From an uncultured Eubacteriales bacterium (GTDB taxonomy: Bacteria; Bacillota; Clostridia; Lachnospirales; Lachnospiraceae), in the NCBI GenBank assembly GCA_900545455.1, contig UQZF01000051.1:1-15092 (forward strand): 15,092 bases of DNA. The letters run 5' to 3'. A program made the translations under genes and the position numbers. Numbering within the stretch: position 1 is the stretch's first letter; each line of letters begins with the position of its first letter. A model generated the notes under the pieces. It saw only the letters and a list, made by a program, of their open reading frames with translations. It had not been told where the DNA came from and did no database searches. This document shows positions 1 through 7,377 of the stretch, one piece after another.

Positions 1-109
1 TGTAACCGGACGCCTTTTCGTCCGTGCATGAATACAAAAAACCGCATATTACAAATGACAGCACTGCCGTCAAATAAACTGCGATTTTTTGAAATCTTTT
101 TTTCATCAT
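1..109 (-). CDS. Lipoprotein, N-terminal fragment (cut by left edge)
   Basis: An open frame begins at ATG 109 (a second ATG at 106 follows directly) and is still open at the window edge, giving 36 residues. They read as a lipoprotein signal peptide: basic start (MMKKRFQK), hydrophobic core at about residues 9-25, then L-Y-S-C with Cys28 as the likely lipidated residue. Tyr at -2 is unusual for a lipobox. AAGGAG lies 5 bases before ATG 109 and 8 before ATG 106, so either start could be used. A good promoter sits upstream at 172-200, so the gene need not depend on read-through from the solute-binding protein gene 117 bases before it. The function of the mature protein cannot be seen; another substrate-binding protein is one possibility. 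Confidence 0.62.
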   Translation of the reverse strand, partial: MMKKRFQKIAVYLTAVLSFVICGFLYSCTDEKASGY

Positions 110-117
110 ATTCTCTC

Positions 118-136
118 CTTATGTCTGTCTCATAAG
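118..136 (-). promoter_or_regulatory. Small hairpin touching the ribosome binding site of the left-edge lipoprotein
   Basis: CTTATG and CATAAG form a perfect 6-bp stem with a 7-base loop in the leader of the minus-strand lipoprotein gene. The 3' arm shares its last three bases with AAGGAG (120-115), so folding could reduce ribosome access. The stem is short and A/T-rich, so a regulatory role is only a possibility. Confidence 0.3.
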
Positions 137-171
137 GTTCCTCTGATACAGGAAAGATAACCTGCTATTTT

Positions 172-200
172 ATTGTAACTAATGTTTCGAAATTATGCAA
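172..200 (-). promoter_or_regulatory. SigA-type promoter for the left-edge lipoprotein gene
   Basis: Read on the minus strand, a -35 TTGCAT (200-195) and a -10 TACAAT (177-172) are separated by exactly 17 bases. Transcription would start near 165 and give a leader of about 55 bases before ATG 109. It lies in the 117-base gap after the solute-binding protein gene and is the only convincing promoter in that gap. Confidence 0.6.
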
Positions 201-238
201 CGGTGATTTTAAATATTTATACTATTTTATTCACCGTT
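199..238 (-). repeat. Inverted repeat spanning the end of the solute-binding protein gene
   Basis: AACGGTGA (199-206) and TCACCGTT (231-238) form a perfect 8-bp inverted repeat around a 24-base A/T-rich loop. One arm lies inside the last codons of the solute-binding protein gene. No T-run follows the stem on the minus strand, so it is a poor intrinsic terminator. It may instead mark or protect the transcript's 3' end. Confidence 0.35.
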
Positions 239-1513
239 TTCCGTATTCGACGACCAGCTTCTTATAAGATAATCTCTTACCGACGACAATGCTTCCACGC
301 CCTTGCTTCCGTCAGCCAGTGAATGCATTGCCACCTCAAGCATGGCATAAAATTCATCACTGTACATAAGCTTAAGCTTCGGAACCGATTTGTCGTATGA
401 CTCATATATACGGTCTAAATTATCGTCCTCATTGTCAATCATACGGCATGCCGGAAGTCCCGACATTGTATAAAGCTTGGATGTATTGGTATATGTCAGG
501 TACTTTGCAAAGCTCTCTGCAACCGTTATATCATCCGAAAAAGGATTTACGACAACGGCTGTCGTTACAGAAAGCGGAGCACTCTTTACCGAATCGTTCA
601 TGTCGGGAAAAGATGCAGCTCCGATTTCAAAACCGCTCTCGGACGAGACTCTTCTGTACATAGACATATCACCTATGGTGAGAACAATTGAACCGTTCTC
701 CAATCCGTTAAGGCATGAATAATAGTCAACATTGTTAATATCAATATAAAAATATTCTATGAGCTGTTTGTAAAGATTCGCCGCCAGTGTGAGATCCTCT
801 GTTATATCAAATATATCCGTTCTGTTGTCTCCGGCTGCTCCGCCTATGTTAAGGCACGCTCCAAGATACCCGTAATTATAAAAAATGTCCTGAAGGTCGC
901 AGGTAAAAACAGAGCTCACGGCACTGTCCGCAGGAACCTCAAAATTCTCGGAATAATTCTTTATATCCTCAAAATTTGCAATTGCCGCGTCCTGCACATA
1001 CGAGGCATTATATATCAGGAAACTTGTGTCAAAACTGAGCGGATAAGCAATGAGTCTGTTGTCGTAAGTACATGCTTCTATAGCGGTTGAGCTGTAATTG
1101 TACACATTGTATATATCCGTCATTCTGTTCTCACCGGCTATTCCTGCAAGCTTTACCTGTTCAAGCTTATCATTATCAACTATAAACATATCAACCGTAT
1201 CAGGTTTGATTGCCTCAGTCGTCAATATGTCAATATAATCCGTTTCCGGAATCAATGTAAGTGTTATGTGCACATTATTGTTTGCCGTCTCGTACTCTGC
1301 CGCACAGTATTCAAGATAGGTCGTGAGCTCCGAATCACAGTACCAGAGTCTTATGTTCACTCTCTCCTGTGCCTGTGTCGTCTCGACCGTCTCCTCCGTC
1401 GCCTCCGTCTCATCATCCACATACTGAATCCTGCATCCCGCAGCAGAAAACATGATAAGCGCACCCGTGAGTACACCCGCAATACATCTCTTTATTAAAG
1501 AACCGAATCTCAT
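227..1513 (-). CDS. Extracellular solute-binding lipoprotein, family 1
   Basis: This 428-residue protein resembles the MalE-type (family 1) substrate-binding proteins that deliver sugars or similar solutes to ABC importers. From the start at ATG 1513 it has a signal peptide (basic residues at 8-9, hydrophobic stretch to 25) and an A-A-G-C lipobox with Cys27 as the lipid anchor. A Thr/Glu-rich linker (about 33-50) leads into a beta strand (VNIRLWY, about 52-58) that opens the binding domain. A TTG at 1534 is also in frame but lacks a ribosome binding site. ATG 1513 has AAAGG about 13 bases upstream, which is rather far, so the start is not secure. The gene begins only 40 bases after argD with no terminator seen between, so it could be read from the arginine operon. 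No permease or ATPase gene is adjacent. Arginine binders usually belong to family 3, so the substrate is not inferred from its neighbours. Confidence 0.75.
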   Translation of the reverse strand: MRFGSLIKRCIAGVLTGALIMFSAAGCRIQYVDDETEATEETVETTQAQERVNIRLWYCDSELTTYLEYCAAEYETANNNVHITLTLIPETDYIDILTTEAIKPDTVDMFIVDNDKLEQVKLAGIAGENRMTDIYNVYNYSSTAIEACTYDNRLIAYPLSFDTSFLIYNASYVQDAAIANFEDIKNYSENFEVPADSAVSSVFTCDLQDIFYNYGYLGACLNIGGAAGDNRTDIFDITEDLTLAANLYKQLIEYFYIDINNVDYYSCLNGLENGSIVLTIGDMSMYRRVSSESGFEIGAASFPDMNDSVKSAPLSVTTAVVVNPFSDDITVAESFAKYLTYTNTSKLYTMSGLPACRMIDNEDDNLDRIYESYDKSVPKLKLMYSDEFYAMLEVAMHSLADGSKGVEALSSVRDYLIRSWSSNTENGE

Positions 1514-1553
1514 ATTATAAAAATTACCTTTCAAAAATTAATACGAGGCGGTC

Positions 1554-2747
1554 TTACACACACTTTTCAAGAATATCAATCATATTATCAACATCCTGCT
1601 TTGTGATTACAAGCGGCGGTACGAACCTTAATGTATTAAGCCCCGCGCTTATCACAATCAGACCGTTCTCACGGGCTGCTGCCACAACCTTTCCTACCGG
1701 AAGCTCATCCGCAAACTGCATTCCGCACATAAGTCCGAGACCTCTCACAGCCTTGACGCAACTATGCTTTGCGGCAAAATCCTTCAACCTCTCCATAAGA
1801 TAAGGTGCCACCTCATTTACATGTCCTATAATATCATTTTTCTCGAATAAGTCAAATACCTTTGAGGCTGCCGCAGCCGCAAGCGGGTTGCCGCCGTAGG
1901 TTGTTCCGTGGTCTCCCGGAACGAGCACTCCCTGAACCTTCTCGTTTGCCACAAATGCTCCGACAGGTATTCCGCAGCCGAGCGCCTTTGCGACTGTGAC
2001 AACATCAGGCATCACGCCGTACTGCTGATATGCGAACATCGAGCCCGTGCGTCCCATGCCGCACTGAATCTCATCGAGGATGAGAAGCATATCCCTCTCA
2101 TCGCAGAGCTGCCTTAATCCCTGCAAAAATTCCTTGTCGGCAGGGAATATTCCGCCCTCGCCCTGAACCGTCTCGCATATAATCGCACAGGTCTTATCAT
2201 TTATGAGAGCCTTCACGCTCTCAAGATTGTTGTACTCCGCAAAACGTATTCCCGGGATAAGCGGTCCGAATGCCTCCCTGTAATGCGCATTTCCCGTAAC
2301 CGAAAGTGCCCCCATGCTTCTTCCATGGAACGAATGCTCCATGGCGATAATCTCATGGTCGGTGCTGTTGTCACGAAGAAAAGCATACTTTTTTGCAAGT
2401 TTTAGTGCTCCCTCTATCGCCTCCGTTCCGCTGTTCGTAAAGAACGCCTTGCTAAGCCCTGTCGCCCTTACAAGCTTCTCTGCCGCATCTGCAAGAGGCT
2501 CACTGTAATACAGATTGGATATATGCACAATCTTGTCTACCTGTGCCTTAACCGCATCGTTGTAATCCTGATAATTATACCCAAGTGCGTACACCGCTAT
2601 ACCGGCAGCAAAGTCAAGATACTTATTACCCTCAACATCGTACAGGTACACTCCGTCACCGTGGTCGAGCACAAGCTCAGCCCTGTTGTATGTATGAATA
2701 AGATTTTTTTCTGCTTTATCAATAATTTTACTTGTTTTTGTCTCCAT
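1554..2747 (-). CDS. argD: Acetylornithine aminotransferase
   Basis: This PLP enzyme transfers an amino group from glutamate to N-acetylglutamate 5-semialdehyde, giving N-acetylornithine, the fourth step of arginine synthesis in the cytosol. At 397 residues it has the usual length of class III aminotransferases. It shows the NSGTEA phosphate-binding motif (about 105-110), the HSFHGR motif (138-143), the LDEIQCGMGRTG block with Asp225 for the PLP ring nitrogen, and Lys254 in VAKALG as the Schiff-base lysine. Starts at ATG 2750 and ATG 2747 are adjacent. AGAGAGG lies 4 bases before the first and 7 before the second, so 2747 is preferred. The start overlaps the argB stop by 20 bases and the ribosome binding site lies inside argB, suggesting translational coupling. 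Related omega-aminotransferases look alike, but the argCJB context fixes the role. Confidence 0.96.
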   Translation of the reverse strand: METKTSKIIDKAEKNLIHTYNRAELVLDHGDGVYLYDVEGNKYLDFAAGIAVYALGYNYQDYNDAVKAQVDKIVHISNLYYSEPLADAAEKLVRATGLSKAFFTNSGTEAIEGALKLAKKYAFLRDNSTDHEIIAMEHSFHGRSMGALSVTGNAHYREAFGPLIPGIRFAEYNNLESVKALINDKTCAIICETVQGEGGIFPADKEFLQGLRQLCDERDMLLILDEIQCGMGRTGSMFAYQQYGVMPDVVTVAKALGCGIPVGAFVANEKVQGVLVPGDHGTTYGGNPLAAAAASKVFDLFEKNDIIGHVNEVAPYLMERLKDFAAKHSCVKAVRGLGLMCGMQFADELPVGKVVAAARENGLIVISAGLNTLRFVPPLVITKQDVDNMIDILEKCV

Positions 2748-3633
2748 CATAAAACCTCTCTGCATCTCTGTCTATAATTGCCGTTCCGATACCCTTGTTG
2801 GTGAAAATCTCAAGAAGCAGGCAGTGCGGAATACGTCCGTCCATGATATGCACCCTTGAAACACCGTTCTCAATCGCATCTATACAGTTGTTGAGCTTCG
2901 GAAGCATTCCTCCGCCTATATTGCCGTTTTCGATAAGCGACTCCGCCTCCGTGAGACTGAGCTCTGAAATGAGGCTCTCAGGATCATCCGCAACTCTTCT
3001 GACACCCTCGATGTCCGTGAGGAATGCAAGCTTTTCAGCCTTCACAGCCTTGGCAATGGCACATGCCGCATCGTCAGCGTTGATGTTATATGTATTATAA
3101 TTATCGTCAATTCCTATAGGACAGATAATCGGAATAAAATCATTCTCTAGCAGAGTATTTATAAGTGAAGGGTCTACCTTGTTTACCTCGCCCACAAAGC
3201 CTATATCCTGTCCGCCCGAGAGCTTCTTTGTGACATGGATCGTTGCTCCGTCCTTGCCGCTTATTCCCGCTGCCTTAACACCGAGCTGCTCGACAAGGTT
3301 TACAAGGCTTTTGTTAACTCTGTTTAAAACCATCTCGGCAATCTCCATTGTCGGCTCATCCGTGACTCTTAAACCGTTTACAAACCTCGGCTCCATCCCC
3401 GACTTGGCTACCCAGCGACTTATCTCCTTGCCGCCTCCGTGAACAATTATCGGTTTGAAACCTACAAGCTTTAAAAGAACCACGTCCTCGATAACCTTCT
3501 TTTTGAGTGCCTCGTCGACCATAGCGCTTCCGCCGTACTTCACAACGATAATCTTGCGGTTGAACTTCTGAATATAAGGAAGCGCCTCGATGAGGACGTT
3601 TGCCTTTGCCATTTCATTATCATAATTTCGCAT
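2728..3633 (-). CDS. argB: Acetylglutamate kinase
   Basis: It phosphorylates N-acetylglutamate with ATP, usually the controlled step of arginine synthesis. The 301-residue protein belongs to the amino acid kinase family. Visible motifs are VVKYGGSAM (about 31-39), the glycine-rich VHGGGKEIS (about 64-72), and the NINADDAA block near 190 that helps bind substrate. Before the kinase core it carries the helix ANVLIEALPYIQKF (about 11-24). In known family members this N-terminal helix goes with hexamer formation and feedback inhibition by arginine, so inhibition is inferred here. The start at ATG 3633 has AGGAGG 8 bases upstream. The gene lies 26 bases after argJ and overlaps argD by 20. Confidence 0.97.
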   Translation of the reverse strand: MRNYDNEMAKANVLIEALPYIQKFNRKIIVVKYGGSAMVDEALKKKVIEDVVLLKLVGFKPIIVHGGGKEISRWVAKSGMEPRFVNGLRVTDEPTMEIAEMVLNRVNKSLVNLVEQLGVKAAGISGKDGATIHVTKKLSGGQDIGFVGEVNKVDPSLINTLLENDFIPIICPIGIDDNYNTYNINADDAACAIAKAVKAEKLAFLTDIEGVRRVADDPESLISELSLTEAESLIENGNIGGGMLPKLNNCIDAIENGVSRVHIMDGRIPHCLLLEIFTNKGIGTAIIDRDAERFYDGDKNK

Positions 3634-3659
3634 CTGATTTTCCTCCTATCGGATATTGG

Positions 3660-4886
3660 TTAACTTCTGTAATCGGCATTTATTGACACATACTCATGTG
3701 TAAGGTCGCAGCCGTAAGCCGTCGCAGACTCGCTGCCCTGCTTTACATCGGCAATAGCAATCACATGCTCCTTCGACAAAATCTCAGTAGCCTTCTCCTC
3801 GCTGTAGTCGGTAGCCTTGCCGTTCTCTACAATCTTTAGCTCTCCCGCCTCACTCTTAAACCATATATCAACCTTCTCGGGATCAAAATCGACTCCCGAG
3901 TATCCCATCGCACAGAGGATTCTTCCCCAGTTGGCATCATGTCCGTAAATGGCAGCCTTGGTAAGATTCGATGTGATAACCGACTTTGCAAGAACCTTAG
4001 CGTCAGCCTTGGTCTTTACATTCTTCATCTGCACCTCAAAAAGACAGGTTGCACCCTCTCCGTCGCCCGCAATCTTCTTTGACAGCTCACAAAGAATGTA
4101 GAAAAGTGCGTCGTAGAACTCCTTATAGCCTGCACTGTTCTCGTTCTCAATTTTCTTGTTTCCAGCCATTCCGTTTGCAAGAAGAAGCACGGAATCGTTG
4201 GTCGATGTGTCACCGTCGACGGAGATCATGTTGAATGTGTCGTCGACTATCGCGCGGACCATCGTCTGTAAAAGCTTCTCATCGACAGCCGCATCCGAGG
4301 TAATAAAGCATAGCATCGTCGCCATGTTTGGATGTATCATTCCTGAGCCCTTGCACATTCCGCCAATATGCACAGGCACTCCATCAACCTCGAACTCGAC
4401 AGCTACCTGCTTAGACTTCGTATCGGTTGTCATGATTGCCTCTGCCGCAAGCGTCGCATCCGCCGCAGTCGCTCCAAGCTGTCCCGGAAGCATCTCAATG
4501 CCCTTTCCGATTATATCCATAGGAAGCTGCTTTCCGATAACTCCCGTACTCGCAACGAGCACCGCGTCCTCGCTTATTCCAAGCTTGGCAGCCGTCTCCG
4601 CCGCCATCTGACGGCACTTTTCATAGCCCTCGTCACCCGTACAGGCGTTGGCGATTCCGCTGTTTACCACTATCGCCTGTGCACTCTCCGACTCGAATAC
4701 AACCTTCTTATCCCACTTTACCGGAGCTGCACATACTCTGTTCGTTGTAAATGTTCCCGCCTTCACACATGGTGCCTCCGAAAAAACGAGTGCCATATCT
4801 TTTTTTACATTATTCTTAATTCCCGCATTAAGCCCCGTCGCCTTAAATCCTTTTGCGGCACATACGCCGCCGTCAATACACTTCAT
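3660..4886 (-). CDS. argJ: Glutamate N-acetyltransferase / ornithine acetyltransferase
   Basis: ArgJ moves the acetyl group from N-acetylornithine to glutamate, releasing ornithine and recycling N-acetylglutamate. Many ArgJ enzymes also use acetyl-CoA and so replace ArgA. The 408-residue precursor has the self-cleavage site of the N-terminal nucleophile fold, KGSGMIHPNMATML, with Thr190 as the new N-terminal nucleophile of the beta chain. The oxyanion-hole Thr-Gly pair appears in VASTGVIG (about 111-118). The protein ends in the conserved ...THEYVSINADYRS, showing it is complete. The start at ATG 4886 has AGGAGG 8 bases upstream. Whether it is mono- or bifunctional cannot be read from sequence alone. 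No argA or argE is present in the window, which fits a cyclic pathway. Confidence 0.97.
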   Translation of the reverse strand: MKCIDGGVCAAKGFKATGLNAGIKNNVKKDMALVFSEAPCVKAGTFTTNRVCAAPVKWDKKVVFESESAQAIVVNSGIANACTGDEGYEKCRQMAAETAAKLGISEDAVLVASTGVIGKQLPMDIIGKGIEMLPGQLGATAADATLAAEAIMTTDTKSKQVAVEFEVDGVPVHIGGMCKGSGMIHPNMATMLCFITSDAAVDEKLLQTMVRAIVDDTFNMISVDGDTSTNDSVLLLANGMAGNKKIENENSAGYKEFYDALFYILCELSKKIAGDGEGATCLFEVQMKNVKTKADAKVLAKSVITSNLTKAAIYGHDANWGRILCAMGYSGVDFDPEKVDIWFKSEAGELKIVENGKATDYSEEKATEILSKEHVIAIADVKQGSESATAYGCDLTHEYVSINADYRS

Positions 4887-4928
4887 ATACCAATCCTCCT
4901 GACGTAATAATTTAAGCCAAAACCATAT

Positions 4929-5969
4929 CTATGGAAACATCGGTGCTCCCATAAGACCTTCCCTCTCATCAAAGCCAAACATTATGTTCATGTTCTGAAC
5001 AGCCTGTCCGGCCGCTCCCTTGACAAGATTATCTATTGCTCCCATTATTATAACTCTTCCTGTTCTGGGTTCAACCTTATAATTTATATCCACAAAATTA
5101 CTTCCCTCAACCCAGCGCGTCTCAGGGCATACATCCTTGTCGAGAAGTCTTATGAAATACTCGCCTGCATAATGCTTTTCGTAAGCCGCCCTTATCTTTT
5201 CATCTGTCACGCCTTCCTTCAAATCGGCGTAGGCTGTCACGAGTATTCCCCTGTTCATCGGAACAAGATGCGGAGTAAATATAAGCTTCACGTCCTCACC
5301 TGACGCATAGGAGAGTTGCTCCTCAATCTCAGGCGTATGCCTGTGAGTTCCGACACCGTAAGCCTTGATGCTCTCATTGACCTCACAGTATAGGTTGGCA
5401 ACCTTCGCTCCTCTTCCCGCTCCCGAGGTTCCCGACTTGGCATCAATGATTATCGACTGCGGCTTTATGAGTCCCTCCTTTACAAGAGGATAAATCGAGA
5501 GTATCGAGCAGGTCGTGTAGCAGCCCGGATTTGCAAGTATTCTCGTATTCTTAATCTTGTCGCGGTTGAGCTCACAGAGTCCGTAGACAGCCTCGTCTAT
5601 GTACTGTGGTGCCGCATGTTCAAGCTTGTACCACTCCTCGTACACCTTCACGTCCTTTAATCTGAAATCCGCGCTCAAATCAATAATCTTTACCTTAGAT
5701 AAAATGTCGTCGTTCACAAGTGAGGCACACAAGCCCTGCGGTGTCGCCGTGAAGATAACATCGACCTGCGACGCCAGCTCCTCCATGTTGTCATCCTTGC
5801 AGACATCGTCAACCAGCTTGAACATATTCTGGTAAACCTGCGAATACTTCTTATCTATATAGCTTCTTGAACCATACCACACAATCTGAACATCCTTGTG
5901 TCCGAGCAAAAGCCTCACGAGCTCATTTCCCGCATAGCCTGTGGAACCGATAATACCAACCTTAACCAT
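4929..5969 (-). CDS. argC: N-acetyl-gamma-glutamyl-phosphate reductase
   Basis: It reduces N-acetylglutamyl phosphate with NADPH to the semialdehyde, the third step of arginine synthesis. The 346-residue protein starts with the dinucleotide-binding motif GIIGSTGYAGNE (about 5-16). It holds the catalytic cysteine in ANPGCYTTC (Cys150) and the conserved HRHTPEIEEQ block near residue 210. Two in-frame ATGs exist, at 5978 and 5969. AGGAG abuts the first and lies 9 bases before the second, and family members typically begin close to this MVKVGIIG, so 5969 is chosen. It is the first gene of the minus-strand arginine operon, with a leader of about 25 bases, which leaves no room for a riboswitch or T-box. 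argJ follows after 42 bases. Confidence 0.97.
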   Translation of the reverse strand: MVKVGIIGSTGYAGNELVRLLLGHKDVQIVWYGSRSYIDKKYSQVYQNMFKLVDDVCKDDNMEELASQVDVIFTATPQGLCASLVNDDILSKVKIIDLSADFRLKDVKVYEEWYKLEHAAPQYIDEAVYGLCELNRDKIKNTRILANPGCYTTCSILSIYPLVKEGLIKPQSIIIDAKSGTSGAGRGAKVANLYCEVNESIKAYGVGTHRHTPEIEEQLSYASGEDVKLIFTPHLVPMNRGILVTAYADLKEGVTDEKIRAAYEKHYAGEYFIRLLDKDVCPETRWVEGSNFVDINYKVEPRTGRVIIMGAIDNLVKGAAGQAVQNMNIMFGFDEREGLMGAPMFP

Positions 5970-6000
5970 AACAAGCATCTCCTGTCTTTCGTTTTTTATA

Positions 6001-6029
6001 AATATACACCATCATTGCATAATATGCAA
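6001..6029 (-). promoter_or_regulatory. Promoter of the argCJBD operon
   Basis: On the minus strand TTGCAT (6029-6024) and TATATT (6006-6001) are separated by 17 bases, giving a SigA-type promoter whose transcript would start near 5994. The -35 is part of the palindrome at 6014-6030, so a repressor bound there would block RNA polymerase. Confidence 0.7.
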
Positions 6030-6030
6030 T
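6014..6030. promoter_or_regulatory. Probable ArgR operator (box 1)
   Basis: ATTGCATAATATGCAAT is a perfect palindrome around a central A and covers the -35 of the argC promoter. It resembles the ARG box (TGNAT...ATNCA half-sites) recognised by ArgR/AhrC repressors when arginine is abundant. The half-sites here are separated by three bases rather than the usual four, so the match is close but not exact. Position and gene context support the call; no argR gene is in the window. Confidence 0.6.
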
Positions 6031-6057
6031 AAAAAATTGAAAAAAACCAGATAAACT

Positions 6058-6074
6058 ATTGCATAAAATGTATT
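6058..6074. promoter_or_regulatory. Probable ArgR operator (box 2)
   Basis: ATTGCATAAAATGTATT matches box 1 at 14 of 17 positions and keeps the same half-site spacing, with one weaker half. It covers the -35 of the argG promoter. Its centre is 44 bp from that of box 1, about four helical turns, so hexameric ArgR could contact both sites. Confidence 0.55.
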
Positions 6075-6087
6075 TTTGATGTATATT
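6059..6087 (+). promoter_or_regulatory. Promoter of the argG-glycosylation-argH operon
   Basis: TTGCAT (6059-6064) and TATATT (6082-6087) are separated by 17 bases. Both hexamers are identical to those of the divergent argC promoter. Transcription would begin near 6094, leaving about 70 bases of leader before argG. Confidence 0.7.
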
Positions 6088-6096
6088 TAGTTCAGT

Positions 6097-6132
6097 GTTT
6101 GCCACAAGGCGTAAACAGACGCACAGGACGCA
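6097..6132 (+). promoter_or_regulatory. argG leader with weak stem-loop and short direct repeat
   Basis: GTTTGCC (6097-6103) can pair with GGC-GT-AAAC (6108-6116), leaving a two-base bulge and a four-base loop. It is followed by two copies of GACGCA (6118-6123 and 6127-6132). No T-run or second competing stem is evident, so this is not a convincing attenuator. It may stabilise the transcript or mean nothing. Confidence 0.25.
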
Positions 6133-6165
6133 TACATAAGTACCCAAATCAGGAGGAATATTAAT

Positions 6166-7377
6166 ATGAAAGACAAAGTTATTCTCGCGTATTCCGGCGG
6201 TCTTGATACCACCGCAATTATCCCTTGGCTTAAAGAGAACTACAACTACGATGTAGTATGCTGCTGCATCGATGTAGGTCAGGAGAGTGAGCTCGACGGA
6301 CTTGAGGAGAGAGCTAAGCTTTCCGGAGCTGAGAAATTATACATTCTTGACGTAGTTGACGAGTTCGTTGACGATTACATCATGCCTACGGTTATGGCTG
6401 ACGCCGTTTACGAGCACAAGTACCTTCTCGGTACATCCTTTGCACGTCCTCTCATCGCTAAGAAGCTTGTTGAGATTGCACGCAAGGAGAACGCCGTAGC
6501 CATCTGCCACGGTGCAACAGGAAAGGGCAACGATCAGGTTCGTTTCGAGCTCTCAATCAAGGCTTTGGCACCTGACATCAAGATTATCGCACCTTGGAGA
6601 TGCAACGATACATGGAAGATGCAGTCACGTCAGGACGAGATTGACTACTGCAAGGCACACGGAATCGACCTTCCTTTCTCAGCAGACAACAGCTACAGCC
6701 GTGACCGCAACATCTGGCACATCAGCCACGAAGGTCTCGAGCTTGAGGATCCTGCAAACGAGCCTAACTATGACCACCTTCTCGTACTCGGCGTATCACC
6801 TGAGAAGGCTCCTGATGAGGCAGAGTATATTTCACTCACATTTGAGAAGGGACGTCCTGTCGCACTCAACGGCGAGAAAATGAAGGCTTCCGATATTTTA
6901 AGAAAGTTAAACAAGCTCGGCGGAAAGCATGGTATCGGTATTGTCGATATTGTGGAGAACCGTGTTGTAGGTATGAAGAGCCGTGGCGTATATGAGACAC
7001 CGGGAGGAACAATACTTATGGCAGCCCATGAGCAGCTTGAGGAGCTCATCCTCGACCGTGACAGCCTCTCATTCAAGAAGGGAATCTCAGAGAAGTTTGC
7101 CAACATCGTATACGAGGGCAAGTGGTTCACTCCTCTTCGCGAGGCATGTCAGGCATTTGTAGAGTCTCTTGACGAGAAAGTAACAGGTGAAGTTAAGATG
7201 AAGCTCTACAAGGGCAACATCATCAAGGCCGGCACAACCAGCCCTAACTCACTCTATAGCGAGACACTCGCAAGCTTCACAACAGGTGAGCTCTATGACC
7301 ACCACGATGCCGAGGGCTTCATCAATCTCTTCGGTCTTTCAATGAAAGTTCGTGCTATGTTAGAGGAGAAGAAGTAA
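6166..7377 (+). CDS. argG: Argininosuccinate synthase
   Basis: ArgG joins citrulline and aspartate using ATP to form argininosuccinate, the step before ArgH. The 403-residue protein has the usual family length. It carries the N-type ATP pyrophosphatase loop AYSGGLDTT (about 8-16), CHGATGKGNDQVRFE (about 114-128) and RNIWHISHEG (about 181-190), all family hallmarks. AGGAGG at 6151-6156 lies 9 bases before the ATG. Codons look strongly biased (CGT, CTC, GAG favoured), fitting high expression. It is the first gene after the plus-strand promoter. Its stop TAA shares its last A with the ATG of the glycosyltransferase gene, so the two are probably translationally coupled. Confidence 0.98.
   Translation: MKDKVILAYSGGLDTTAIIPWLKENYNYDVVCCCIDVGQESELDGLEERAKLSGAEKLYILDVVDEFVDDYIMPTVMADAVYEHKYLLGTSFARPLIAKKLVEIARKENAVAICHGATGKGNDQVRFELSIKALAPDIKIIAPWRCNDTWKMQSRQDEIDYCKAHGIDLPFSADNSYSRDRNIWHISHEGLELEDPANEPNYDHLLVLGVSPEKAPDEAEYISLTFEKGRPVALNGEKMKASDILRKLNKLGGKHGIGIVDIVENRVVGMKSRGVYETPGGTILMAAHEQLEELILDRDSLSFKKGISEKFANIVYEGKWFTPLREACQAFVESLDEKVTGEVKMKLYKGNIIKAGTTSPNSLYSETLASFTTGELYDHHDAEGFINLFGLSMKVRAMLEEKK

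Noticed and set aside
227..1513. Solute-binding protein as an arginine transporter component
   Set aside because: Its fold cues match family 1 (sugar-type) proteins rather than the family 3 amino acid binders, and adjacency to argD alone is not evidence of substrate.
4156..4907. Long plus-strand frames (151 and 179 codons) inside argJ
   Set aside because: Both are opposite strand shadows of argJ, which has a complete set of conserved motifs and a strong start site.
5970..6000. Riboswitch or T-box in the argC leader
   Set aside because: The predicted leader is only about 25 bases, too short for either, and contains no conserved T-box element.
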